From Syncephalis plumigaleata (Eukaryota > Zoopagomycota > Zoopagomycetes > Zoopagales > Piptocephalidaceae): 64,000 nt of DNA. The notes beneath the pieces were generated by a model that did no database searches, was not told the origin of the DNA, and saw only the letters and a list, made by a program, of their open reading frames with translations. The DNA lies in the NCBI GenBank assembly GCA_025201365.1, contig JAIXMF010000026.1, positions 1 through 64,000 of the forward strand. The letters are read 5' to 3'. The position numbers were made by a program, and so were the translations under genes. Shown one piece after another: positions 12,389 through 22,152 of this stretch; the first letter of the stretch is position 1; the number at the start of each line of letters is the position of its first letter.

Positions 12389-13087
12389 TTGATTAATATG
12401 AGATTAATAGTAAACACAGCGACAGTTACGCTATGTGTATCGCTTATTGCTAGTACGGGATTAGCCATTACGAATGATACACTACTTGCTTCTACAGCAT
12501 CAGTTGATAAACTACCTGATGAAATACATAGCACAGATGTAGAACCACACACTAATACGACGAATACAAGTAATACCATTGCTATTTCCAATAGTATACC
12601 ACCAACTAATAGCAGCAATAACAACTCCAGTGTCAATAATACCAATATCAATAATAATAATAATAATATCAATAATAATGCTAAACAAATCTATACGACA
12701 CCATTGAATCGCGATAATACAGCTGTATTGAATAGCAGTAGTACTAATACTAGCAGCAATACTAACTCATCAAATAAACTGAGAAATGCAACAGCAACAA
12801 CACCAAACAATACTGCGACAAATAGTAATAGCAATACTACGGATAGTCAATTCCTTTTCCCCCTTCCTACCTTGACAGCGGTCGGTAATGATACTGAGAA
12901 TGCGATTGAACCTAAACAGCCAGCACCGACGGAGCGTGGAGGACGCACACCAGCAAGTCGTAATGCTACACGAAATCGTATGCGTACCAATAGACAAGAT
13001 CTAAATAATGCCGATTCATTCCACGTAAAATACTGGCTTGCTTCAACGACAATGGCGGTCATTGTCGGTGCTATAGTTTATCAATAG
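12389..13087 (+). CDS. Asn/Ser/Thr-rich surface protein, possibly GPI-anchored
   Basis: 232 codons, single exon. A hydrophobic N-terminus (LIVNTATVTLCVSLIASTGLA) looks like a signal peptide. The middle is almost entirely Asn, Ser and Thr with many N-x-S/T sequons, suggesting heavy glycosylation. A short basic region with NATRNRMRTNRQ precedes a C-terminal hydrophobic stretch (YWLASTTMAVIVGAIVYQ) ending at the stop. This arrangement fits a GPI-anchored cell-wall protein or a type I membrane protein. A cleavage site cannot be fixed by eye. The start could be the Met at 12389 or the one at 12398. No conserved catalytic domain is visible. Confidence 0.55.
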   Translation: MINMRLIVNTATVTLCVSLIASTGLAITNDTLLASTASVDKLPDEIHSTDVEPHTNTTNTSNTIAISNSIPPTNSSNNNSSVNNTNINNNNNNINNNAKQIYTTPLNRDNTAVLNSSSTNTSSNTNSSNKLRNATATTPNNTATNSNSNTTDSQFLFPLPTLTAVGNDTENAIEPKQPAPTERGGRTPASRNATRNRMRTNRQDLNNADSFHVKYWLASTTMAVIVGAIVYQ

Positions 13088-13227
13088 AAATGATCAATAA
13101 TAGTTTAATTCTAATAAAACACAGTTTGAAACTATACGCACGTTTATACGTTTGCAGCAAAAGAATGGTACAATATGTATGTGTATGTATGTATAGTTTA
13201 GAAATGATCTCGATGCTCGTCATCTTT

Positions 13228-14724
13228 TTAATCGAGTATCGATTGCAATCGAGTGATGGCCAATTGAGCGCAATGAGCCATGGCCGCTTTAGCTCCTAGG
13301 AAGCGTCTTTCATTCGTGCTGAACTCTATCGGTGGACTATTCTTACGATACTGATGACGTACTGTGACGCTGCAACTGAACATATTACCGATAGTCTCGC
13401 GAGCATCATAGATTGGTCGCTCGTAGCCTAGTTGCTGGCATAATTCCTCTAGTTTAGCACAATGATCGATATAGAAGGCACTATTACTATTGCTATTGAG
13501 ACTGCGCATATTGTTACTCCTACTAGGTTCATGGTAAGCAGGCGGTGATGAAAGCGGCGATACAGGCGAGGGTGAAGGTAACGATGCTGTTTCTGCCGTG
13601 TTTAGATAATGAGTCGCCATATCACTAGGCACGTGCAATCCACCGCGTGATCCCGATGGCGGTGATGACGATGATGATGGCTGATTACTAGCAGTGATAC
13701 TAGGATCGATTTGATGGCAAATTCGTGTTGCTGCATCCTTTAATACATCAATGATATTCGGGCTACTGACATCGCTAGACGCGCTAACTTTATCGATTTG
13801 CTTGTAGCCGATATGCACCGATGCCGCAAACGACTCGTGCTTGTAGCTCTCGATGACAAATTCGATCGAGGTCTCCAGTTGTTGCGCGATGGCGATCGAT
13901 AGTTGCAAGGGTGCCTCCTCAACCTTTGGCGGCAATGCCGAGATGCAGTCGCCCTTGACGAGATTCATCATATCTTGATCGTTGAACCCGTTCAGTATAA
14001 TGTGGGCAAGATAGGCGCAATACTCGCGACTGGGATCGGGATGTCTCACTCGTGCCGGAGAAAGTGTGGAATCAGTTAGATCGACCTTGAACGTGCACTG
14101 CCCGATCCTTAATTCCGTCTCGTAGTTGGCCAACGACAGATCGGTGCATAGTTCCGGCCTCGTGTCCCCCTCTTGACCGCTACTACTATTATTACGATTA
14201 CTATTGCTGTTGTTGTTGTTGTTGTTGTTGTTGTTGCCAGTATAATTATTAGTATGAAGCTGGCTCGATAGGACTTCTTGTGGTCGTGTTTTATTCGAGA
14301 ATATCAGTCGAAATATAATGTTGAATCTTGTTAATACAGGAAATGACGGCTCCATCGTATCGGTTGATTGACCATCCACTAAATTGTGCGAATAACTCGG
14401 AATTGATAAATGGTCCGGTAAACGTTTACGTAGCATATTGGCTAGTGCGTCGCTATGCTTTTTATATCCAGGAGGCGGGCTAGGGAAATCCTCCAAGTAG
14501 GGCGCCGACTCTTCTGAACTCCAGCACGACTGCGTAGTGTTGCTTGATGAATAAACAGACAAGTTATCCGGCAAGGTTATCGTGTCATTGACTATTTCTT
14601 GGTTTTCAATGAGTGGGTCAAGACTGATTGCACCAAGCTCCTTAAGGATAGACTCGAGTTGACCAGCTGGCCTTTGAGTAGCACCAGCAGGTAAAGCGAA
14701 GGTATCTCGGTGATTAGAACTCAT
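13228..14724 (-). CDS. Protein with C-terminal dsRNA-binding-like domain
   Basis: 498 codons, single exon. The first 200 residues are acidic and low complexity, with a long Asn run. A central part (about 205-345) contains predicted structured segments. After a Ser/Pro linker the last 75-80 residues (from HCAKLEELCQQLGYERPIY to the end) resemble a double-stranded RNA-binding fold: helix, a P-x-Y strand region, a middle strand (FSCSVTVRHQ) and a final helix with GAKAAMAHCAQLAI, which matches the family's AK-x-x-AA pattern. The basic K-K-x-x-K of the best RNA binders is weak (ERRFLGAK), so RNA binding is inference. It is convergent with the Asn-rich gene. A small inverted-repeat element sits 119 bases upstream of the start. 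Confidence 0.6.
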   Translation of the reverse strand: MSSNHRDTFALPAGATQRPAGQLESILKELGAISLDPLIENQEIVNDTITLPDNLSVYSSSNTTQSCWSSEESAPYLEDFPSPPPGYKKHSDALANMLRKRLPDHLSIPSYSHNLVDGQSTDTMEPSFPVLTRFNIIFRLIFSNKTRPQEVLSSQLHTNNYTGNNNNNNNNNSNSNRNNSSSGQEGDTRPELCTDLSLANYETELRIGQCTFKVDLTDSTLSPARVRHPDPSREYCAYLAHIILNGFNDQDMMNLVKGDCISALPPKVEEAPLQLSIAIAQQLETSIEFVIESYKHESFAASVHIGYKQIDKVSASSDVSSPNIIDVLKDAATRICHQIDPSITASNQPSSSSSPPSGSRGGLHVPSDMATHYLNTAETASLPSPSPVSPLSSPPAYHEPSRSNNMRSLNSNSNSAFYIDHCAKLEELCQQLGYERPIYDARETIGNMFSCSVTVRHQYRKNSPPIEFSTNERRFLGAKAAMAHCAQLAITRLQSILD

Positions 14725-14842
14725 AGTCTAGAAGATTACGAAAGAAGAAGCAGAAATAAAAGCAAAAGCAGAATGTAACAGTTACGTGATAGAGTGATAC
14801 TAAATACAAAATAAAAGAGAGAGAGAAAGAAATGCAACCACC

Positions 14843-14986
14843 TACAGGATTTTTCCAACCGATTAGCGCTGTTATTCTTTAACTTTTGCTGTTTATTAAT
14901 AAATGATACTTGTAAGTGTTAATATAACTATTATTTATTCATAAAACAAAAGACTAACTGCGCAAATTGGATGGAAAAGTCTTGTA
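14843..14986. mobile_element. Short TIR element (MITE-like), TACAG termini
   Basis: 144 bases bounded by TACAGGATTTTTCC on the left and the inverted end GGATGGAAAAGTCTTGTA on the right. Subterminal parts match the ends of the larger elements at 20051 and 34729, including the inverted GCGCAAATTGG box and the nearby ATTTATTCAT. It looks like an internal-deletion derivative. A TA target duplication would fit a Tc1/mariner-type element. Confidence 0.65.
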
Positions 14987-15423
14987 CATAGTGCTCCACT
15001 GCATTGATGTTGCTAACATCCATAATGGAAATAATAAAACCGATATGTACAAACCCATTTCTGTATTACTTCCTAGTCTATATATATTACTACTATTATT
15101 ATTATTTATTACACCATCTATTCATTATAATAAATGATGTGATATAGCTGTTCATCATAGTTATCTGTCAATAATGTTGGTAAGAATATATACACTTAAA
15201 AGCTAGAATAATATTGTATCGAAATAGTGAATACGCTTTATTGATGATGAAATTATTAGATCATACAGCAATATCAGCAGTTGTATGGTCATGCTGTGCG
15301 AGTGTCATCACATTCTCATTGTCTATATGATTGCTAATCGATTCAATGACAGATTAGTATTTTAGTAGAATGAATCAGTTATTGCTCGATACTTACCGTA
15401 TACTAATAGTGTATCGATTATAA
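14987..15423. other. A/T-rich intergenic
   Basis: No gene seen. It holds the 3' side of the kinase-fold gene and several ATTATT runs. Confidence 0.35.
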
Positions 15424-16685
15424 CTATAAAGTGCGTGGTGGTAGTCCTCTTAATACGAGTATAGGAGAGGAGCAAGCAAACGGATCATTGACTAATGTGT
15501 ATATCGCTTTTACAAGTGGAAGTATTTCAGCCATGACTTCTCTTACAGCATATGATGGTGGCGCTGAATCATCTGCTGTTAGTCTTCTTATGTCATAATA
15601 ACTTAGCATAACCCTAAGTTGGTTTAAACAAACTAAAGCAAGTGAATAAGACATATAACTCATCCTAAAAGGATCCTCTGTATGAACGTCAACAAACATA
15701 TACAAAAATTTTGTCAGCGTAAGCTTAAAATCATTGCAGCTATTGTATCGTTGACTTGGATTTGGTGACAAGTGTTCCTTGCCATTCAGGTTTATAGGTT
15801 GCCAGCCTTGCTCCTTTTTAAATACAATAGTCCTATCCAGATCAATGATCTTTACTCCAGCTATTTCGCCAGTTGGGGTTAACTGTATCATGATGTCTAC
15901 ATTCTATTGTTAGCATGTCTCATGACAATAAATTTTTACTTACTATGTATAAGCCCATCATGATAGATAATACCGGCATTGTAAAGATACATCAAACCTA
16001 CAAAGCAATTAATAATCATATTGCATATATATGAATGACCGTAATGCTTACCTTTAATAATATCAGGTAATATTTTGGTAGCACGCTTATATATATTGAC
16101 ATTGTTGTTGTTTTTGAGGTAGTCTTTTAGGTTCATCCCCTCAATGAAGCTGTAAAGATGACATACGTACATCTGACCGGCCTCATTAAAGCCAAATTGG
16201 TGCAAGGGATCCATGACATTTTCTCGACCTGTTGCGTAGTCGTTTGACAGCTCCCCTTTTTCCAACTTCCTCTTTAATTCCTTCAATGCCTATTTTATAT
16301 CATATGATGAGTTAGGTTATTTGAATAATAGATCGATATGCTTACTTTGAATGCTTTTACTTCCTCCGATGTTTTGTCGCATTTCATAAAGGCATCGTGG
16401 CCGTTCCAATTTACTCGTGCAAAACTAAGATCAAAATCATCTCCACCACCCCAGCGTATATTCGATAGAAAAAGATTATCCTTGTATTTCTCGACGTATA
16501 TCTTGGAAACGGTGGATTTAGTTTCACGACCTATAAGCAAGTTAGCAGACATCGGATAGACTATATATGAATAACTTGCTTTCTTTGAAAACACCACCGC
16601 CAGCTGAATGAGCGCTGGGTAGCTGGAATAACAATGCTAGAGCACAAGTGCTAATAGCCAATGCAGAATGTGAAGTTACTCGCAT
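15424..16685 (-). CDS. Predicted secreted protein-kinase-fold protein
   Basis: Five exons: 16685-16580, 16530-16346, 16289-16052, 15997-15944 and 15896-15424, about 351 residues. The first 27 residues form a signal peptide (basic start, ALAISTCALALLF core, SAHS-A cleavage region). A kinase fold follows: glycine-rich turn RWGGGDDF, beta-3 Lys in AFMKC (K85), helix C with EEVKAFKALKELK, catalytic loop IIYHDGLIHNIMI (D190 and N195; Tyr-His replaces the usual His-Arg) and DLD (213-215) in place of DFG. The Asn is restored only when the last intron is removed. Key residues for catalysis are thus present, so it may be active outside the cell or in the secretory route, or be a degenerate effector-type pseudokinase. 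The first intron uses a GC donor (GCAAGT). The family is not named with confidence. Confidence 0.75.
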
Positions 16686-16831
16686 ATTGTTTGTTACGGC
16701 CTAAGAGCAAAGAAGTGAATGTGCCTATGTTGTGCGTGTAAATGAGAAGATGATAGTGAGCTATTGACTTGTTCGTATCAAATAGCTGCTCATTTATAGG
16801 TGAAAGGCCGATGGTTACGGTGTTGAAGTTG

Positions 16832-17230
16832 TTTCAAACGTTATATCAAATAAACGAGCCATGAAACCGTTCGCCTTGTGTAATTTCGAATAATAGATAT
16901 CGAATGACATTTACGGTACTCATTTATAGCTGTGGTTCTGTTACAGCTAACATGAATGAAATCCAGAATAATATATTGGAATGTCTTTCAAACGTAGTAT
17001 CAAATAAACGAGCCATGGAACCGTTCGCCTTGTGTAATTTCGAATGATAGATTTTAGGCGACATTTACGGTACTCATTTATGGTTGTGATTCTGTTACAT
17101 CTCACGTGGATGAATACAGAATAGTACACTGGAATGTCTTTCAAACGTAGTATCAAATAAATACAGCATGGCATTTCGCCATGTGTGACCACTAATTATA
17201 GACATTGAATGACGTTAGGGTACTGACTTT
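16832..17230. repeat. Tandem repeat, 154-base unit, about 2.5 copies
   Basis: The motif TTTCAAACGTAGTATCAAAT recurs at 16832 (variant), 16986 and 17140, exactly 154 bases apart, together with neighbouring blocks (GCCATG..CCGTTCGCCTTGTG; TTTACGGTACTCATTTAT). The third copy is more diverged and fades after about 17230. No coding function seen. Confidence 0.8.
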
Positions 17231-18456
17231 ATTGCAAACCAGCATGAAGATAAAGGTCATAATAGTTGAGGACTATTAGGGTCCTGATTATATTGCGGCT
17301 AACGTGAATAAAATCCATAATAGTGTAATGAATTCAGCTGCAATTGAAACATGCATGATTGATATTGAAATGGAATGGAATTCGATTTAGTTCCAACAAT
17401 AGCACGATCTACATGATGCATTGGTATGCAACTAGCTAACATTAGAGCATTCGAGATAATAGACAAGCCATTGAATACACTCCAACTATGATGGTAATGA
17501 CTATTAAACCATTGTTTCTACTTGTAAGCCATGCTGTCATTCAGTTATAGTTTATGATTCAAGTATTAGGTAGTAGTAGTGTATTCATGCCAATGCACGC
17601 ACGATCACGTCAGATGATCAGTATCTATTGTGTTGTTCGATGATTTGCTATACAATTCATTACAATGACTACAGGTAAATATACATCCATCGATATTAAT
17701 GCATAATCAGTGAGTGGATGAGTGATATATTCTAGTTGATTGTATGCTGCTGATAGCTGAATAAGAATGATAGGAATAGCAGTGGTAGCAGTAGTAGTAA
17801 CTAGTTGTATTGGTTGAAAGCAGAGTATGTTCAATAGAGTGTAGAGAATACAATGATATGTATGAAGTTGATATGGTGTTTATTGGCTGAATGAGAATAG
17901 AAACAGAGGAACAAGTAGTATGGATAGCAGTAGGAGTGAATAGAGCGAAGGAGCACATATGCTTACAGAATACAAACAAACAAATAAACAAATAAACTGA
18001 GTTGACAGGACAAGAAAGAGGAGCAGCAGCAGCAGCTAGTGAATAGAGTGAATACCGCGTATACACCACTTACCCTGTAGATTACAAATAAACAGTAGAG
18101 ATACGAGTGTATGAATAGAGTAGTAGACGAGTCGACAAACCGAGAGGAGAATAGATATTAGGAGAGGAGTGGTATGAGCAATTGCAGTGAAGAGTACTGA
18201 CAGATAGAGAAGAGCAAGAAGAGTATAGTGGAGTGCACAGAATAGTAAAGGAATGAGCAGCGAAATTAGTGAATAAGAGTTGTTTATGGTAAGAGAAGAA
18301 GAAGGAACAAGAAGTGATGTGTAGTAAAGAGTACATAGAATAGCATGTAACATACATGGAATGAAAGAGTGTTGAGTGGATGGATAGATGCACGGATGAA
18401 ATGGATGAAGGGAGATGATAGTGATGAATGAGAGGATGGAAAGTGAAGGGGATAAA
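17231..18456. other. Gene-free stretch
   Basis: Low-complexity, purine-rich on the plus strand from about 17900. Open frames on the minus strand are Ser/Leu/Tyr-rich products of that bias and are not supported as genes. Confidence 0.35.
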
Positions 18457-18631
18457 AGTTAACAACACCTACTAATGGGAACATTAACAAAAGATAAGGG
18501 AAAAGGTAAGAGGAAATCATAGAGAATGGCATTAATAAATGCCAATAAATTTATTAATGCTTCCATAAACAATTTCTCCTTACCTTTTTGTTAACATTTT
18601 ATTAACTTACATTAGTAACTTTTGCTTAACT
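18457..18631. mobile_element. Foldback (hairpin) element, MITE-like
   Basis: Two arms of about 80 bases are imperfect inverted copies of each other. They start AGTTAA and end TTAACT, and meet at a near-perfect 12-base stem GCATTAATAAAT around 18538-18560. Shared inner blocks include the TTAACAAAA and AAGGTAAG motifs. It has no coding capacity. It could be a foldback transposon or a structured 3' region of the PEX11 gene, whose stop codon lies 121 bases further right. Confidence 0.55.
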
Positions 18632-18751
18632 GTTTATTAGTTTTTTTATTAAATTTCAATAAAGGTTTTGCCCCAGGTAATAATACTAATGTAATAGATT
18701 GCTTAATGTATATATTAGAAATAGATAGATTAGAGATGAAGGTGAATATGA

Positions 18752-19840
18752 TTATGTCGATGTCGCTGTCTTCACCCATAGTTTGTGAGCACTAAGCATA
18801 CCGGATAGTAAACCCGTTAACGCGGGCCAACCATCGGAGAACTGCCAATGGAATAGATCGTATGTGCAGAAACCGAGATCGCCGAGGAATTTACCACAAG
18901 AAATGCGTAGCCAGTATTGCTTATCGTAGAGGACCGCTAAAGCTTTCTCGGCCACTTGCAATGACTGCATTCCATGCTCGTATTCCGTGGGATCTTTTCG
19001 TAATCGATCAACGATCAGTTGCTGTACCTTGATCTTACGCTTTAGTGCAAGCTGATCCATGGCATTGCCGTACAAGTCGAGCCATATACCTAGGAACCAG
19101 CAGCGTAATGACCATATCTCGGATGGATCCTCCATCCATTTCGGTAGACAATTAATGCGACACAAGCAGTAAATATCATCGAAGAAATCGTTTAGGAAAC
19201 CGACCACAGGCGGTACACCATCCCACAACCATTTTGCAAATACAGTTGTGGGCATTGATTTAAGTGTCGATTTTGCTAACTGCTGATTACTCACCTGTCT
19301 CGATTGGATCGGTATGTTGACGAGCCAGTCGAGAATCTCCTCGTAAGGCTCCAACCAATGGCCAAGTCGAATGATCTTACGTGTTGTGCTGAACGCCTTG
19401 ACTAGTGCCGATAGCCGTTGTCGGAATACTTTATCCCGAGGATTCTTAATGGCACGCCACAACAGTACTTTAAGCGAGTACTGAAGTAGCTTCATGGTCT
19501 TGTCGCGTCCATCAGTTTGACGTACGAATCGCAAGTAAGTCGTTAGCAATGGTAAACCTGCCGCTTTAACCATCGAATTCGACGAAGATGCTGTTGTTGC
19601 TGTCGATTTGACAATAGCTAGTTTGTTGGCTGCTACTGGATTGCCATTCGATAATGATGGTGATGATGAAGATGATGATACAGCACCGTTTGCCGTAGTC
19701 ATGGTGGTGGTATCGACACTAGTCAATGTAGTAACGATATTATCCTTGTTATCCATTATAAACTGACTCTGTATTGTTGTAGTTGTTACTGTAGCGTATT
19801 CTTCCGCAGGCTGTTGCTGTCCCATAGTATCACGTTGCAC
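18752..19840 (-). CDS. PEX11: Peroxisomal membrane protein PEX11 family
   Basis: 362 codons, single exon. After about 95 low-complexity residues (Thr, Ser, Asn) the PEX11 domain begins at LPLLTTYLRFVRQTDGRDKTMKLLQYSLKVLLW, the family's amphipathic N-terminal helix. FRQRLSALVKAFSTTRKIIRLGHWLEP follows, also diagnostic. Further on there are hydrophobic segments (WSLRCWFLGIWLDLYGNA; the last 45 residues) that fit membrane contacts. PEX11 proteins bend and elongate the peroxisomal membrane before fission. The long N-terminal extension is unusual; a start at the next Met (MGQQQ) or in an unseen upstream exon is possible. Confidence 0.88.
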   Translation of the reverse strand: MQRDTMGQQQPAEEYATVTTTTIQSQFIMDNKDNIVTTLTSVDTTTMTTANGAVSSSSSSPSLSNGNPVAANKLAIVKSTATTASSSNSMVKAAGLPLLTTYLRFVRQTDGRDKTMKLLQYSLKVLLWRAIKNPRDKVFRQRLSALVKAFSTTRKIIRLGHWLEPYEEILDWLVNIPIQSRQVSNQQLAKSTLKSMPTTVFAKWLWDGVPPVVGFLNDFFDDIYCLCRINCLPKWMEDPSEIWSLRCWFLGIWLDLYGNAMDQLALKRKIKVQQLIVDRLRKDPTEYEHGMQSLQVAEKALAVLYDKQYWLRISCGKFLGDLGFCTYDLFHWQFSDGWPALTGLLSGMLSAHKLWVKTATST

Positions 19841-20050
19841 AGCGGCGATATAACTAAGAAGAAGAGATGCGCAGCTGATGAGTAGGAATAAAAAGGCTAA
19901 TTCTTTCTAAAATACTGATAGAAGTAGGTAGTAGCTGTTGTAATGGTATTTTATTCAATACAACAAATAATGCAGGAGAAGAAAGATAGAAGGAAAGAAG
20001 GCAAGGAGCTTGAACGAGTGAGCAGTATCGCCACGTGGTGATAGAAAGAT

Positions 20051-20638
20051 AAAAAGTGTTTTTCCATCCAATTTGCGCATTTATCCTTTAACTTTTGCAG
20101 ATTATTAATAAATAGATTCACACAATTGTTAACATCATTATCATCATAGATATGCCAATTAACGCAGCATGATAATAATAACAATTCAGTATTCAGTAAT
20201 GGATCATTTATTGATAGCGATAACTATCATCATCAATTCTATAAGGTATACGATACAAGTGTACTAGTATAGTTGGATATTGTCATGTCACGTACTTACA
20301 AGTAGCTATTGATTATCGTGTGTGGAATCGGGATATGACAGCATGTCTGAACTTCATTCAGATTATTCGCAGTGTTCGTAATGGAAAGGGTGTTCCAACA
20401 CAATTCCAACGAGGTGCCGTTCCTTCTAAGCGTTCAAGCAATGAAGATCAAGATCAAGAGGGATCTAAACAACAAATAACAAATTAACCCGGTTGTATCG
20501 TCAACCGTCCCAGTCTTTCCCCAAAGGGAGAGGGGCTGGGAAACAGAATACGGGGGTACTTGTACTTGTAAGTGTTAACTATTATTTATTCGTAAAAACA
20601 GAAGGCTAACTGCGCAAATTGGATGGAAAAAGCCTGTA
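20051..20638 (+). mobile_element. TIR DNA transposon remnant with TnpB/Fanzor C-terminus
   Basis: A unit of about 590 bases between inverted ends: TTTTTCCATCCAATTTGCGC at 20059 and its inverse at 20611-20631, extended on the right to CCTGTA. Inside, the plus strand (about 20296-20487, stop at 20485) encodes a fragment with RVWNRDMTACLNFIQIIRS, which matches the RuvC-III end (RD-x-x-A-x-x-NI) of TnpB/Fanzor nucleases. The N-terminal two thirds of such a protein is missing between the left end and this fragment. The TA-CAG termini suggest a Tc1/mariner-type carrier; Fanzor proteins are known to ride in several DNA transposon families. The element appears non-autonomous and degraded. Confidence 0.7.
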
Positions 20639-20958
20639 AAAAGTGCGATCTCAAGGATGGAAATGGTAGTATACGAGGTTTCTACTAGACTACCGCATTC
20701 TCGTCTAAATACAACGGTATCTATACAGTTGATAGGATAATCAGCAAGCACAGTCTTATGTATCCTACACAATAGATACTATAATAAAACAAGTATAACA
20801 GCATATTTGTAATATATAGCAATCTATAGTAATCATATCATATCGTGGACACAAGAGTGAGCACTTTGTATTATAAAAAGTCGATATTTTATAATCGTAT
20901 TGTTAGTGTTTACATTCCTACTTTTTTCTCTCCTCATTCCTTTGATTCACTTGTATTT

Positions 20959-22006
20959 ATGGATAATAATCTACCAATTAAACGTAGTTTCGTGTCTCAG
21001 GACACTATCGATGAGCAGCGTCGTGCTCGCGAGGAGGAATGGCGTAAAGCACACGCTAAAGAAGGAGAAGGTAAAGAGAGAGAGATGTGCGGTATACACG
21101 AACATAACATGGAATGTCCTACTTGTATTCACCAACCACTAACTCTTGTATGTATACTAACAACGCGGTATTTATACTCGTGATATAGTACCACCTATTG
21201 AGGAGGCACCCTATGATCCACGTCCATTATATGAGAAACTACAGGAACAACGACAAAAGAAAGAGGATGCCTTTCAAGAGGCAACACGTCTAGGTAAATA
21301 ACATTGACTGAAATACTAAGGATACCGCTAATACTACAACTGCTATTACTGTTATTGTCGTCTATAGCCAATCTAGTTCATCGTTTAGACGATGATGAAA
21401 TTGATTTCCTACAGTCTATCCGTTCAGAGGAGAAGGCACGCGAGCAAGATAAACAGAATAAGGAGAAAATGGAGTTGGACGCATTTCGAAGGTAAGTCAT
21501 TGTCCATTGTAGATAGTAGTAATAGAATGATTGCTTACATTATATATATATATATATCGATAAATGGACATACATGTTGATGTATCTAAAGAGCACAAGC
21601 AGTAGCGGCAGAATCATTAGGACCACCATCTATTACTGCTGGATATGATGTTAAAGAGAAAGCAAGTGTATTAGACGGGACAACATTAGTAAAATCGAAT
21701 AATGAACCTGGTTCATCATCAACATCAACATCAACATCTTCTACTTCCACTAGTAATAGTAGTAACAAAACAAGAAAAACATCTACTGATAAACAACGAC
21801 AATTGTTAAGTAAGGTCATTGTAAGGAAACGACCATTATCTACGGTAGATTCAGACACATCTAGTAAGAATACAACTGAACCACCCACTAAACAAATAAA
21901 ACAGACAACAACAAAAGAAGAAACAGTAAAAGTAAAATCAAAACCTACATTACCGTCATTAGTAGCTTATAGCGATGATGACAGCGATGATGATAGCGAT
22001 AACTAA
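20959..22006 (+). CDS. FAM192A/NIP30 N-terminal domain protein
   Basis: Four exons: 20959-21070, 21189-21293, 21368-21491 and 21592-22006, about 251 residues. The family signature runs across exons 1-3: FVSQDTIDEQRRAREEEW, then APYDPRPLYEKLQEQ, then NLVHRLDDDEIDFLQSI and a charged helix. The C-terminal half is Ser/Thr-rich and ends in acidic clusters (SDDDSDDDSD) that look like casein kinase 2 sites. In animals the family member PIP30 binds the proteasome activator PA28-gamma; the fungal role is unclear. The start Met is the first in frame before the signature. Intron 3 contains a TA run. Confidence 0.85.
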
Positions 22007-22152
22007 TCATAAGCATAATAAAATAAAATATTATTAATAAATGAAAGGGGAAATAAAAAGAGAGAGAAGACTCGAATCATTGATACTGATACTGATACTA
22101 CTACTGCCATGATTTGTTTACAATAGTATATGTATATGCGTATATGTGTATA

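Noticed and set aside
17625-18532. Several overlapping minus-strand ORFs rich in Ser, Leu and Tyr
   Set aside because: They arise from purine-rich simple sequence and show no conserved pattern or consistent splicing.
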